Source: Lederbergia citrea (GTDB lineage Bacteria; Bacillota; Bacilli; Bacillales; Bacillaceae_C). Taken from it: a DNA stretch of 64,000 bases. A program made the translations under genes and the position numbers. Positions 1-8,177 of the stretch are shown here, in pieces. Each line of letters starts with the position of its first letter. The first letter of the stretch is position 1. The notes beneath the pieces were generated by a model. That model saw only the letters and a program-made list of their open reading frames with translations. It made no database searches and was not told the DNA's origin. The stretch spans positions 434,001-498,000 of the forward strand of contig NZ_JAGYPH010000001.1 in assembly GCF_018343525.1 (NCBI RefSeq), written 5' to 3'.

Positions 1-578
1 ATAATGATAATTGGCGACTTGTCACAAATGCCCATTTCTTGCAAGGAATGAGAGAAGGTACCTTTGTTTTTGTTATCTCAGTTTTTGTTTTTATTGCCAC
101 GAAAAATGAACTGGCACTTGGCGCGTTCGGTCTCTTAAATGCAGGTGTGTCATTTATCGTGTACACCTTGGCTACTCGACTGATCAAGAAGGAGAAAAGA
201 AAAAAAGTCATGGTCTTTGGCGGCTTGCTTTTATATAGTGCCATTTTTCTAATTGTTTTTGATCCTACGTATACAAGACTACTCATCTACGGTGCACTCA
301 TCGGGATTGGTTACCCTCTTATGCTTGTTCCATATTCGTCAACGACATACGATGTGATCGGAAAAAGCTGGAAAGCGGGTGAAATGCGGATTGAATATAT
401 CGTCGTAAGAGAGTTGTTTCTCAACATAGGAAGAATTACTTCAATCTTAGCTTTCATCGCTGCGATTTATTTTTATAAACCTTCTACAAGTATTCCTATA
501 CTGCTTATCTTGATTGGTACAGGGCATTTACTTGCGGCATTATTATTAACGAAGGTGAAGGTCGATTTACCTTCCTGA
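1..578 (+). CDS. yqgE: MFS transporter, 3' part (YqgE-like)
   Basis: The frame is open from the first base (partial codons, then Asn-Trp-Arg-Leu-Val) and ends at 576-578, so the gene starts upstream of the window. About 190 residues are visible: several hydrophobic segments separated by short basic loops such as LIKKEKRKKV, as in the C-terminal half of a major facilitator efflux protein. Position directly before pbpA matches B. subtilis yqgE. The substrate cannot be read from the sequence. A TTG at 39 is only an internal codon, not a likely start. Confidence 0.8.
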   Translation, partial: NDNWRLVTNAHFLQGMREGTFVFVISVFVFIATKNELALGAFGLLNAGVSFIVYTLATRLIKKEKRKKVMVFGGLLLYSAIFLIVFDPTYTRLLIYGALIGIGYPLMLVPYSSTTYDVIGKSWKAGEMRIEYIVVRELFLNIGRITSILAFIAAIYFYKPSTSIPILLILIGTGHLLAALLLTKVKVDLPS

Positions 579-615
579 TTATTAGTGCTTGTAGCTCCTA
601 GTCTTTTCTTTTACA

Positions 616-2730
616 ATGGAAGGAAGGCAGTTAGAAAAGAAAGGACTGGGAAGCTTGAAAAAGAATAAAAAGAAAACAACTCATGTTCCTTTCAGAATGA
701 ACATGTTGTTTTTTATTGTTTTTATCCTATTTGCATTGTTGATCCTTAGACTTGGGATCGTGCAAATCGTATATGGTGAAGATGCAAAAAGGGAGATTGA
801 ACGAACTGACGATGTAACGGTGGCAACATCTGTTCCCCGAGGGTTATTCTATGACCGGAATTATAATCCTATTGTAGATAATGAACCCCAACGGGCGATT
901 ACATATACAGCACCGAAAAAATTCGACCAGGAAACCACGTTGAAAACCGCTGAAACACTGGCTAAAATTATTGACCAAGATACAGATAAAATAACGGAAC
1001 GAGATAAAATTGATTTTTGGTTGCTAAAGAATCCAGATGAAGCGAGTGCAAAAATAACGAAGGAAGAAGAAAAAAAATATAAAGGTAAAGAAAATGAACT
1101 GTACAAGCTACAGCGTGACCGAGTAACGAAGAAAGAACTTGCTACTCTTACAGATGAGGATTTGAAAGTACTTGCTATTTACCGTGAATTTACGGGAGGA
1201 TATGCGCTTGATAGGCAAATGGTCAAAAATAAAGATGTGTCCTTAGAGGAATATTCCCAAGTAAGTGAACATCTTGATATATTGCCTGGAGTAGATACGA
1301 CAACCGACTGGGAGCGCACCTATTTATTTGGGGAGACTTTGAAATCTGTTTTAGGTGGAGTAACTCAAGGGTTGCCATCTGAAAAACTTGATTATTATAT
1401 GGCAAGAGGGTACAGCAGAAACGACAGAGTAGGGAAAAGCTATATTGAACTACAGTATGAAGATGTCCTGCGTGGACAAAAAGAAAAAGTTCAGAATATA
1501 ACTAAATCTGGCGATATACTTGAAACGAAAGTAATTAATGAAGGCCAGCGCGGAAAAGATTTAGTACTAACAATTGACATGGAATTGCAACAGGCGGTAG
1601 ATAAAATTCTTGAAGAAGAAATCCTTAAAACAAAAGGAAAATCAGGAACACATCTGTTAGATCGCGCTTTTGTGACAATGATGGATCCACATACAGGTGA
1701 AATTCTTGCATTGTCCGGGAAACAATATTCTTATGATGAAAAAGAAATGAGATACACATTTAAAGACTTTGCTGCTGGGAATTTCACTACTGCCTATGTT
1801 CCTGGATCGGTAGTTAAGGGAGCTACTGTTCTAACTGGTTATATGACGGGAGTCAATTATCCAGGAAAACCGATATTGGATGAGGTACTTGATATTAAAG
1901 GTTCAAAAAACAAAAAATCCTGGTTTAATAGAGGTTCTTATATTTGGATGAATGATACGCAGGCACTTATTCGGTCATCAAACGTGTATATGTTTAAAAC
2001 AGCTATTGCCATTGGCGATGGCCAATACCGAAGAGGGGACTATTTAAGTATTAACAAACAAAAAGCGTTTAATGTGATGCGTAATCATTTTAATCAGTTT
2101 GGACTTGGAGTAAGAACGGGAATTGATCTTCCTGGTGAACAGGTCGGATTTAAAGGGAATATAGTGTTGGCTGACGCAGGTAATGCAATGGACTTTGCTA
2201 TCGGCCAGTACGATTCGTACACTCCGCTCCAGCTTGCTCAGTATATATCAGTGATCGCTAATGGCGGTTACCGGATGCAGCCCCATATTGTAAAGGAAAT
2301 CCGTGAGCCCGGAGATGGTAAGGGAGAGTTAGGTCCCATTTCACAAGAAATAAAACCAAACGTTTTAAATAAGGTCAATGTATCTGATAGTGAGTTAAGA
2401 TTAGTTCAAAATGCGTTCTGGGGTGTATTTCACGCAGCCAATGGAACGGGAAATACATTCAATCGTGAACCTTACAATGCCGCAGGAAAAACAGGTACTG
2501 CAGAAACATTTGATCAAGGTACAAGTGTATGGAATTTATCTCTAGTCGGCTATGCACCATTTGAAAATCCAGAGGTAGCCGTGTCAATTGTCGTTCCATC
2601 AGCATATGTTAACGGGGTAATAGGGAACAATATCAATACAGATATTGGAAAACGCGTAATGAAGGCATATTTTGATTTAAAGTCTAAACAAGGAAAATCA
2701 AAAAGTGAAGAAGAAGGAACAGAAGAGTAA
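616..2730 (+). CDS. pbpA: Class B penicillin-binding protein (PBP2A type)
   Basis: Peptidoglycan transpeptidase of the lateral-wall (rod-shape) type, anchored in the membrane by one N-terminal segment (about residues 27-48) after a Lys-rich cytoplasmic stretch. A PBP dimerisation region follows, then the transpeptidase domain with all three active-site motifs: SVVK with nucleophile Ser398, SSN at 454-456 and KTGT from Lys625. At 704 residues it has the family's usual length. ATG 616 has a poor ribosome site; the in-frame TTG at 655, preceded by AAAGGA at 640-645, is a plausible real start and would remove 13 residues. The gene lies behind the MFS gene and ends in its own terminator. The pst phosphate-transport genes that follow pbpA in B. 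subtilis are absent here. Confidence 0.95.
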   Translation: MEGRQLEKKGLGSLKKNKKKTTHVPFRMNMLFFIVFILFALLILRLGIVQIVYGEDAKREIERTDDVTVATSVPRGLFYDRNYNPIVDNEPQRAITYTAPKKFDQETTLKTAETLAKIIDQDTDKITERDKIDFWLLKNPDEASAKITKEEEKKYKGKENELYKLQRDRVTKKELATLTDEDLKVLAIYREFTGGYALDRQMVKNKDVSLEEYSQVSEHLDILPGVDTTTDWERTYLFGETLKSVLGGVTQGLPSEKLDYYMARGYSRNDRVGKSYIELQYEDVLRGQKEKVQNITKSGDILETKVINEGQRGKDLVLTIDMELQQAVDKILEEEILKTKGKSGTHLLDRAFVTMMDPHTGEILALSGKQYSYDEKEMRYTFKDFAAGNFTTAYVPGSVVKGATVLTGYMTGVNYPGKPILDEVLDIKGSKNKKSWFNRGSYIWMNDTQALIRSSNVYMFKTAIAIGDGQYRRGDYLSINKQKAFNVMRNHFNQFGLGVRTGIDLPGEQVGFKGNIVLADAGNAMDFAIGQYDSYTPLQLAQYISVIANGGYRMQPHIVKEIREPGDGKGELGPISQEIKPNVLNKVNVSDSELRLVQNAFWGVFHAANGTGNTFNREPYNAAGKTGTAETFDQGTSVWNLSLVGYAPFENPEVAVSIVVPSAYVNGVIGNNINTDIGKRVMKAYFDLKSKQGKSKSEEEGTEE

Positions 2731-2734
2731 AAGC

Positions 2735-2768
2735 AAAAAAAGCAGGCTTGAATGCCTGCTTTTGTTTT
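2735..2768 (+). terminator. Rho-independent terminator after pbpA
   Basis: Stem AGCAGGC (2741-2747) / GCCTGCT (2754-2760) with an A run before and a T-rich run after it. It can serve both pbpA and the convergent yqzD-yqzC pair. Confidence 0.85.
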
Positions 2769-3228
2769 ATGGTTTTTTTGTAATTACATTTGCAATCTGT
2801 TTATAATCCATCCCATCATTTATATCGAACTTACCAATTTGGATGTAATGCTGTAGTTTCCTTTTTGCTAAATAGCGATTAAATTTTTCTGCGTCTTGAA
2901 TGATTCCGGCATCTGCAAGTTGAATGCTAATTTCTTTAGATGACATTCCGTCGACTATTTTAAGTTGATATTTTTTTGGTTCAGGTTCATTCTGATTTGA
3001 GGTGCTTTTTGCCGTTTCCGAAGAAGCCGCTAACACTTCATATTGAGCCTGCCAATTCTCTGCTTGTTGCTTTAAATCTTCATATTCACTTTCCTTTATT
3101 TCTACATAGTTTGGCTTGGTTGTGTGCGTCTCAGCCTGTTTTTTTTCGAACATTAGATTATAACAAATGAGAATAATAGCAGATACTAATAAACCCGTAG
3201 CGAAGGCTCTCGTTGTCTGTTTATTCAT
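2767..3228 (-). CDS. yqzC: Membrane-anchored YceG/MltG-like small protein (YqzC-like)
   Basis: 153 residues: one membrane segment (about 9-26), a polar Glu/Gln-rich linker, then a C-terminal domain (about 85-150) whose pattern of VDGMS, IxxxLxxxGII and a final GxxxIANVI resembles the LysM-like part of endolytic transglycosylase MltG. The catalytic YceG part is missing, so enzyme activity is unlikely. The start lies just after the yqzD stop with GGAGG in front, so the two form a small operon. The name rests on position and size; the function is unknown. Confidence 0.7.
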   Translation of the reverse strand: MNKQTTRAFATGLLVSAIILICYNLMFEKKQAETHTTKPNYVEIKESEYEDLKQQAENWQAQYEVLAASSETAKSTSNQNEPEPKKYQLKIVDGMSSKEISIQLADAGIIQDAEKFNRYLAKRKLQHYIQIGKFDINDGMDYKQIANVITKKP

Positions 3229-3230
3229 CC

Positions 3231-3599
3231 TTATAGTCCTCCATATGTATCTTGGCGCGAATTAATAATCATTGTGATTGTTTTAATAGGCAATGAGGAT
3301 TGCTTGGATATTTGATGAAGATCGAGCCCTTGATTATATAAAGCCAAGACTTGGTTCTTTAAAATTTCATTTGGTTCAGGACTCATTTGATTTGGAATAG
3401 CTTCAAATAAGTCTTGATCCATAAGCAACTCTTCTTCAAGCACTTTGAGTTTCTTATTAATTAAAAAATGTTCTTGTAAAACATCCATTGACAGTTGTTC
3501 TACCTCTTTTTCCAGTACTTTTACTTTGTCTGTTTGGAAAAATGATATAATAAAAAGTAAGGTTGATAAACATAATAAAATAATAACGATCAGATCCAT
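3231..3599 (-). CDS. yqzD: Single-pass membrane protein with coiled coil and HTH-like tail (YqzD-like)
   Basis: 122 residues. One N-terminal membrane helix (about 3-21), a charged helical stretch with coiled-coil character (about 25-60), and a C-terminal segment (about 80-115) with the rhythm of a short helix-turn-helix (LYNQGLDLHQISKQS...PIKTITMII). The ribosome site GAGGTGG precedes the ATG. It is first in a two-gene minus-strand unit with yqzC. No known catalytic motif is visible; the function is unknown. Confidence 0.65.
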   Translation of the reverse strand: MDLIVIILLCLSTLLFIISFFQTDKVKVLEKEVEQLSMDVLQEHFLINKKLKVLEEELLMDQDLFEAIPNQMSPEPNEILKNQVLALYNQGLDLHQISKQSSLPIKTITMIINSRQDTYGGL

Positions 3600-3765
3600 A
3601 TTCCACCTCAGATGTTTAGTTACTCCATTTATAACATAATTTTCGTTTATCCTCTATAATTGACTATGGATAGTGAAAAAATGGACTAGCATTTCTAAAA
3701 AAATAGTGATATTATAGAAAAGTCGTATGAATAGTGAAGAATGCATTGAGTTTGGAGGGAAAGAC

Positions 3766-3915
3766 ATGCGCGTAAATATTACATTAGCTTGCACGGAATG
3801 CAGTGAGCGTAATTATATTTCAACAAAAAACAAACGAAATAATACTGACCGTCTTGAGCTTAAAAAATACTGCCCGAGAGAAAAACGGGTTACTTTGCAC
3901 CGTGAAACAAAATAA
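3766..3915 (+). CDS. rpmG: 50S ribosomal protein L33
   Basis: 49-residue basic protein of the large ribosomal subunit. It starts [12 protein letters not shown] and ends LHRETK, as in Bacillaceae L33. ATG 3766 follows a strong GGAGGG site; an upstream in-frame start at 3727 would add 13 non-conserved residues and is rejected. The first Cys pair (CTEC) is present but only one Cys (YCPRE) remains of the second pair, so the zinc site is incomplete compared with four-Cys forms. The gene is short, monocistronic and has its own terminator. Confidence 0.93.
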   Translation: MRVNITLACTECSERNYISTKNKRNNTDRLELKKYCPREKRVTLHRETK

Positions 3916-3918
3916 TTA

Positions 3919-3961
3919 AAAAAGCCAGAACACTGAACTTTAGTGGCTCTGGCTTTTTTTG
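3919..3961 (+). terminator. Terminator after rpmG
   Basis: Stem AGCCAGA...TCTGGCT with an inner CACT/AGTG pair, followed by seven T. Confidence 0.88.
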
Positions 3962-3995
3962 TTATAGTGTAGTTATACGGAAGGGAGTGGAGTAT

Positions 3996-4559
3996 TTGAA
4001 TAAACATTCTTTAAGAACCGAAGTAAAAGAACGGTTAAAATCGATGGATCGCATGACATATGAACATCGATCTTATTTAATTGCCAACAAGTTAATACAT
4101 ACTGAAGAATGGAAAAATGCTGATGTAATCGGTATTACTGTCTCCCACTTTCCAGAAGTAGATACATGGCAACTTATTAGAAAAGGCTGGGAGCAGGGAA
4201 AAAATATGGTAATCCCTAAATGTATACCATCGAAAAAAGAAATGATTTTCAAAAGAATAACTGCTTTTAATCAACTTGAAAGTGTCTTTTACGGCTTGTT
4301 TGAACCGATGGACAGCGAAACAAAACGGATTGATAAAAATGACATTGATTTATTGATAGTTCCTGGATTAGCTTATAGCAAAGAAGGTTTTCGGATTGGT
4401 TTTGGCGGGGGCTATTATGATCGCTTCTTAAAAGGGTATCATGGAGCTACGCTATCACTTGCCTTTGCTGTTCAGCTTTTAGATTATATACCGGTAGAAT
4501 CTCATGATCTTCCTGTTAGAAAAATTATTACCGAAAAAAGCGTGATTAATTGCCAATAA
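3996..4559 (+). CDS. yqgN: 5-formyltetrahydrofolate cyclo-ligase
   Basis: ATP-dependent cytosolic enzyme that returns 5-formyl-THF to 5,10-methenyl-THF in one-carbon metabolism. The C-terminal motif PGLAYSKEGFRIGFGGGYYDR contains the Gly-rich, Tyr-Tyr-Asp-Arg signature of the family; the N-terminal half carries the ATP-binding part. I chose TTG 3996 because AAGGGAG (3981-3987) lies 8 bases before it; GTG 3987 overlaps that site. At 187 residues it has normal length. The order rpmG-yqgN-yqgO is as in B. subtilis. Confidence 0.92.
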   Translation: MNKHSLRTEVKERLKSMDRMTYEHRSYLIANKLIHTEEWKNADVIGITVSHFPEVDTWQLIRKGWEQGKNMVIPKCIPSKKEMIFKRITAFNQLESVFYGLFEPMDSETKRIDKNDIDLLIVPGLAYSKEGFRIGFGGGYYDRFLKGYHGATLSLAFAVQLLDYIPVESHDLPVRKIITEKSVINCQ

Positions 4560-4623
4560 TGTACAAGCTACTGCATGAATAATACCTGGTAAATATCCAA
4601 AAATAAAACCAGGAGGGATATTT

Positions 4624-4806
4624 ATGAGAAAGTTTGTCTTCAGTTTTATAATGCCTGCGATTATGGCTGGCGCTGCATACCGATTTCGATATAAATTATT
4701 AAATACAATACTTGGCAACCAGATGCTGAGACGTATTGGTATAAACGCAGCTATGAATATGCCAGGCGTCCGCTCTCGGCTTATTAATAGTGCATTTCGT
4801 AAATAA
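4624..4806 (+). CDS. yqgO: Small basic protein YqgO-like
   Basis: 60 residues with a hydrophobic N-terminal segment (about 4-20) and a basic C-terminal half ending in RSRLINSAFRK. A near-perfect AGGAGGG precedes the ATG, and a hairpin follows the stop, both signs of a real gene. The same size and position as B. subtilis yqgO. Function unknown. Confidence 0.7.
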   Translation: MRKFVFSFIMPAIMAGAAYRFRYKLLNTILGNQMLRRIGINAAMNMPGVRSRLINSAFRK

Positions 4807-4845
4807 GGGGTAAGCCATGAAAGTGGCTTACCTACCTTATTTTTA
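4801..4845 (+). terminator. Terminator after yqgO
   Basis: GGTAAGCCA / TGGCTTACC stem, flanked by AAATAAGG and CCTTATTTTT that extend the helix into the T run. Confidence 0.75.
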
Positions 4846-4853
4846 TAAAGATT

Positions 4854-4882
4854 TTGCATCATTCTGTTTTTTTCGCTATAGT
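4854..4882 (+). promoter_or_regulatory. Sigma-A promoter for gluP
   Basis: TTGCAT at 4854-4859 and TATAGT at 4877-4882, 17 bases apart, directly behind the yqgO terminator and 48 bases before the gluP start. Confidence 0.6.
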
Positions 4883-4930
4883 AAGAACTAAGTGAATTGA
4901 ATATGCAAAGGATGAAAGTGGGGCTTATGA

Positions 4931-6445
4931 TTGGCGGAACGTGAAAATTTCTTGTTTTGGCGGCTGGCTTATTTTTTGATTGCTGAAAGCGGCTACCGAA
5001 TAATCAGAATTACTGAGGACCATTCTGAAATATGGTTTGAAAATATTAAGAATAAAAACGCCAGAATGCTTCGGATGGTGAGATCTGATTTAGACTGGGC
5101 AAATTGGGTTGAAAGAGACAAGCAAATGGTAGCTGTTCAAGCGGACAAACTAAGAAAGCAGTTGTTTGCTCGAAACTTGAATATGCTTAATATTTATGTG
5201 ACTTCACATCCGCCAATAGATGCTGATGAAGATTACTTGGAAAAACAAATAATCGCTGGACAAGGTAAAACGAAATTGTCTACAATCGTATTAACAAGAC
5301 AAAACTACAGTCAATCGTTCTTGAAGATTGGCGAAACTCTTGGTAAGCAGCCTATGTTCGACATCCAAAATGATTATGATGATGCTGAAATATATATGCT
5401 TAGCCAAGGGGTCTTAAAGAAAGCGGCCCAACAAGAAAACGAAGATCGCCAGCTATTTGAGTTTACTAAACCCTTGTTTACTTATATTTTTATCGCTATT
5501 CAAGTGCTCGTTTTCTTCATACTTGAAGCAAACGGTGGAAGTACAAATATGGAAACGCTTGTTAAGTATGGAGCAAAGTATAACCCTTTAATTATAGAAG
5601 GGGAATGGTGGAGATTCATTACACCTATCTTCCTCCATATTGGCTTTTTACATCTTGTAATGAATACATTAGCTCTTTATTACTTAGGCTCAGCAGTAGA
5701 AAAAATGTTTGGTCACTGGCGATTTTTAGGAATTTATTTGTTTTCAGGTTTTACGGGCGCTTTGGCCAGCTTCATTTTCAGTGAAAATATATCAGCTGGT
5801 GCGAGCGGGGCCATTTTTGGTTGTTTTGGAGCTTTATTATATCTTGGCTTTGCATATCCACAGTTGTTTTTTAGAACGATGGGCATGAATGTAATTGTAC
5901 TAATCATCATTAATTTAATCTTTGGCTTTACAGTGCCAGGAATCGATAATGCCGGGCATATAGGCGGACTGATAGGAGGATTCCTTTCTACTGGAGCAGT
6001 TCATTTTCCCAAAAAACGAAACTTAAAGGGACAGGCCATTTTTTTATGTGCAATGGTTATTATTTCTGTCAGTATGATTAATATTGGTTATCATGATGAT
6101 CGTCCCGATGTAATGAATGGAATTGTTCAGGAAAAAATTAAAAATGGCAAGGTCGAAGAAGCATATAATATGCTTGCTCCATATGTTTCAGAAGGAAAAG
6201 GAAATGCAATTACTTTTTTTCAGTTATCATACTTAGAAATCCAGTTAAAAAAGTATAAAAGTGCGAAGCAGCACTTACTAAATGCAATCAAACTGCAGCC
6301 CGATTTTCATGAAGCATATTTTAACTTGGCCTTGCTCTACTATGAGGAACAAGATATCCTTAAAGCAAGAGAGTATGCTCAAAAAGCAAACTCGATTTCA
6401 AGTCAGAAAAAATATCAAGAATTTCTTCAAGAAATAGGAGATTAG
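4931..6445 (+). CDS. gluP: Rhomboid intramembrane serine protease GluP with TPR tail
   Basis: 504 residues in three parts: a soluble N-terminal domain (about 1-175), a rhomboid membrane core (about 180-380) and a TPR-like C-terminal region (about 395-500). The catalytic dyad is visible: Ser292 in GASGAIFG and His343 in AGHIGG; the spacing equals that known for B. subtilis YqgP. The family cleaves membrane proteins; B. subtilis YqgP has been linked to quality control of the magnesium transporter MgtE. The start is TTG 4931 behind GTGGGG. It is followed 40 bp later by yqgQ, with which it probably forms an operon. Confidence 0.94.
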   Translation: MAERENFLFWRLAYFLIAESGYRIIRITEDHSEIWFENIKNKNARMLRMVRSDLDWANWVERDKQMVAVQADKLRKQLFARNLNMLNIYVTSHPPIDADEDYLEKQIIAGQGKTKLSTIVLTRQNYSQSFLKIGETLGKQPMFDIQNDYDDAEIYMLSQGVLKKAAQQENEDRQLFEFTKPLFTYIFIAIQVLVFFILEANGGSTNMETLVKYGAKYNPLIIEGEWWRFITPIFLHIGFLHLVMNTLALYYLGSAVEKMFGHWRFLGIYLFSGFTGALASFIFSENISAGASGAIFGCFGALLYLGFAYPQLFFRTMGMNVIVLIIINLIFGFTVPGIDNAGHIGGLIGGFLSTGAVHFPKKRNLKGQAIFLCAMVIISVSMINIGYHDDRPDVMNGIVQEKIKNGKVEEAYNMLAPYVSEGKGNAITFFQLSYLEIQLKKYKSAKQHLLNAIKLQPDFHEAYFNLALLYYEEQDILKAREYAQKANSISSQKKYQEFLQEIGD

Positions 6446-6484
6446 TAATGTGAAAGAAAGCATTGGAAATTTAGTGGTGAATAT

Positions 6485-6727
6485 ATGAAGACTGTATACG
6501 ATGTTCAGCAAATGCTGAAAAAGTTTGGCATTTTTGTTTATGTTGGCGACAGAATTGCTGATTTAGAATTAATGGAATCGGAAATTAAGGAATTGTATTT
6601 TTCGCACCTTATTACTAAAGATGAATTACATACAGCACTTGCTATAATAAGAAATGAAATTCAAATAGAAAAAACAAGAAAAGCGCAAGCGTCCGTTAAG
6701 CGACGTACAAACTTCGAAGGATTCTGA
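6485..6727 (+). CDS. yqgQ: YqgQ family (DUF910) protein with repeat-encoded tail
   Basis: Residues 1-65 are a typical small helical YqgQ protein (VYDVQQMLKKFG, YVGDRIADLELME). The last ~16 residues, from about Lys66 on (KAQASVKRRTNFEGF), are encoded by the left end of a REP-like repeat beginning at 6678, so the native stop has been lost and replaced by one inside the repeat. Without that tail the length would be close to the family norm (about 70). In B. subtilis it also sits between gluP and glcK. Molecular function is unknown. Confidence 0.88.
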   Translation: MKTVYDVQQMLKKFGIFVYVGDRIADLELMESEIKELYFSHLITKDELHTALAIIRNEIQIEKTRKAQASVKRRTNFEGF

Positions 6728-6828
6728 CGAGATAAAGGAAACACGGTGAGTCTGTAAGACGAACCGATGTTGACTTATCGTAGGAAGAATCATGAAGTTT
6801 GCTAGGCGCTGGGCGCTGGAGCTAGACA
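6678..6828 (+). repeat. REP-like Bacillaceae repeat, copy 1
   Basis: Begins GAAAAGCGCAAGCG and ends GGCGCTGGAGCTAGACA; the ends are imperfectly complementary (GCGC...GCGC). The right half contains GACTTATCGTAGG and CATGAAGTTTGCTAGGCGC. The same ends recur at 12480-12662. GGCGCTGG is doubled (GGCGCTGGGCGCTGG) in this copy. It overlaps the 3' end of yqgQ. Confidence 0.8.
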
Positions 6829-6860
6829 AATAAAAAAAAGAAAATAAAGTGGGGATTAAT

Positions 6861-7832
6861 ATGGAAAATGGAAAATGGCTAGTGGGAATTGATGTTGGAG
6901 GAACGAGTGTTAAACTTGCATTTCTCACGGAACAGGGAGACATTTTACATAAATGGGAAATACCAACAAATAAAGCTAATAAAGGCGAAAGCGTTATCCA
7001 AGATATTGCAGATGCGATTCATTCAAAGCTTGCCGAATTGAATGTTCCACACGAAAAACTTAAAGGGGCAGGAGTTGGCGCACCTGGTCCCGTAGATACG
7101 GAAAAAGGTCTGATATTTGAAGCAGTTAATATCGGATGGGAAAATAATTATCCGCTTCGTGATTTAATGCAATCTGCAATTGGCGTGCCGGTTGCAATTG
7201 AAAATGATGCTAACTCGGCAGCACTCGGAGAAATGTGGAAGGGTGCAGGAAAAGGGGCAAAGGACTTAATCTGTATTACCCTGGGAACTGGAGTAGGTGG
7301 CGGTGTTATTGTAAACGGTGATATTGTCCACGGTAGTAAAGGTGCTGCCGGAGAAGTTGGACATATTACAGCTGTACCAAGCGGTGGTTATATGTGTAAC
7401 TGCGGCAAGCCGGGTTGCCTAGAGACAGTAGCATCAGCTACTGGTATCGTTCGCACTGCAAAAGACCTGCTTGCGGTTGATGAAAGCGAGTCAAAACTAA
7501 AAGAAGTTTTAAATAATACGGGTGATATTACAGCGAAAGACATATTTGTGGCGGCTGAAGCAGGGGATAAATTAGCTCTTAGTACGATTGATTCGCTTGC
7601 CAATCATCTAGGCTTGGCACTTGCAAACATCGGCAGCGTATTTAACCCAGAAAAAGTAGTCATAGGCGGAGGGGTTTCACAGGCCGGAAGCTTACTGCTC
7701 GATCCAATAGAAAAATACTTTAAAAAATATGCATTTAAACCTGTCGGAGAATCTACCGAAATCGTTAAGGCGGAGTTAGGAAATGATGCAGGAATTGCAG
7801 GCGCTGCTTGGCTTGCAGCAAATAAAATTTAA
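6861..7832 (+). CDS. glcK: ROK-family glucokinase
   Basis: Phosphorylates glucose to glucose-6-phosphate with ATP in the cytosol. ATP-binding motif DVGGTSVK at 11-18, the END sugar-site motif with Asp116 as likely base, and the zinc motif CxCGxxGCxE with Cys179, Cys181 and Cys186. ATG 6861 is used because GTGGGG lies just before it; the upstream GTG is part of that site. 323 residues, normal for Bacillus GlcK. It follows yqgQ as in B. subtilis, separated by the repeat. Confidence 0.95.
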   Translation: MENGKWLVGIDVGGTSVKLAFLTEQGDILHKWEIPTNKANKGESVIQDIADAIHSKLAELNVPHEKLKGAGVGAPGPVDTEKGLIFEAVNIGWENNYPLRDLMQSAIGVPVAIENDANSAALGEMWKGAGKGAKDLICITLGTGVGGGVIVNGDIVHGSKGAAGEVGHITAVPSGGYMCNCGKPGCLETVASATGIVRTAKDLLAVDESESKLKEVLNNTGDITAKDIFVAAEAGDKLALSTIDSLANHLGLALANIGSVFNPEKVVIGGGVSQAGSLLLDPIEKYFKKYAFKPVGESTEIVKAELGNDAGIAGAAWLAANKI

Positions 7833-7843
7833 TGTTTCATAAT

Positions 7844-7875
7844 CAAGGGCTGAGAACTTTTTCTCGCCCTTTAAA
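7844..7875 (+). terminator. Terminator after glcK
   Basis: AAGGGC-GAGAA / TTCTC-GCCCTT stem with a short loop, then a T/A-rich run. Confidence 0.65.
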
Positions 7876-8177
7876 TTTTGCAATGATACATTTAGGTCTA
7901 AATTATAGAAATTTCGGTCTGAATCACTATTTTCAAAGACAATAATACGATGTAAAATATGTCTATATAATGAAAACGGGACAATATTGAAACCTTTTTA
8001 TCATTGATACGTCTATATATAGAGAAAATTGAATAGGATTTTTAGAGCCTGTTTAACATGATCTGAAGGGTTTTTAATTTGATTTTTTATAAGAAACATA
8101 ATATGATAATCGATAGTTGTTCTACTTCAATAAAATGGAAAATGTGATAAAGCGTAGCAATTTAGGAGGTTAATAAA
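7876..8177 (+). other. Regulatory gap before the LTA synthase gene
   Basis: About 300 bp without a gene. It holds two near-identical 14-mers, ATTTAGGTCTAAAT (7890-7903) and ATTTCGGTCTGAAT (7911-7924), spaced 21 bp (two helical turns) like a regulator site, and two GTCTATATA blocks (7961 and 8011). It also holds a promoter: TTGATT at 8079-8084, 17 bases, TATGAT at 8102-8107. Confidence 0.45.
8079..8107 (+). promoter_or_regulatory. Sigma-A promoter for the LTA synthase gene
   Basis: TTGATT, spacer of exactly 17 bases, TATGAT, 70 bases before the GTG start at 8178. Confidence 0.6.

Noticed and set aside
6626..6943. 105-codon minus-strand frame over the yqgQ/repeat/glcK junction
   Set aside because: It crosses two coding genes and the repeat; low-complexity Ser/Phe-rich translation.
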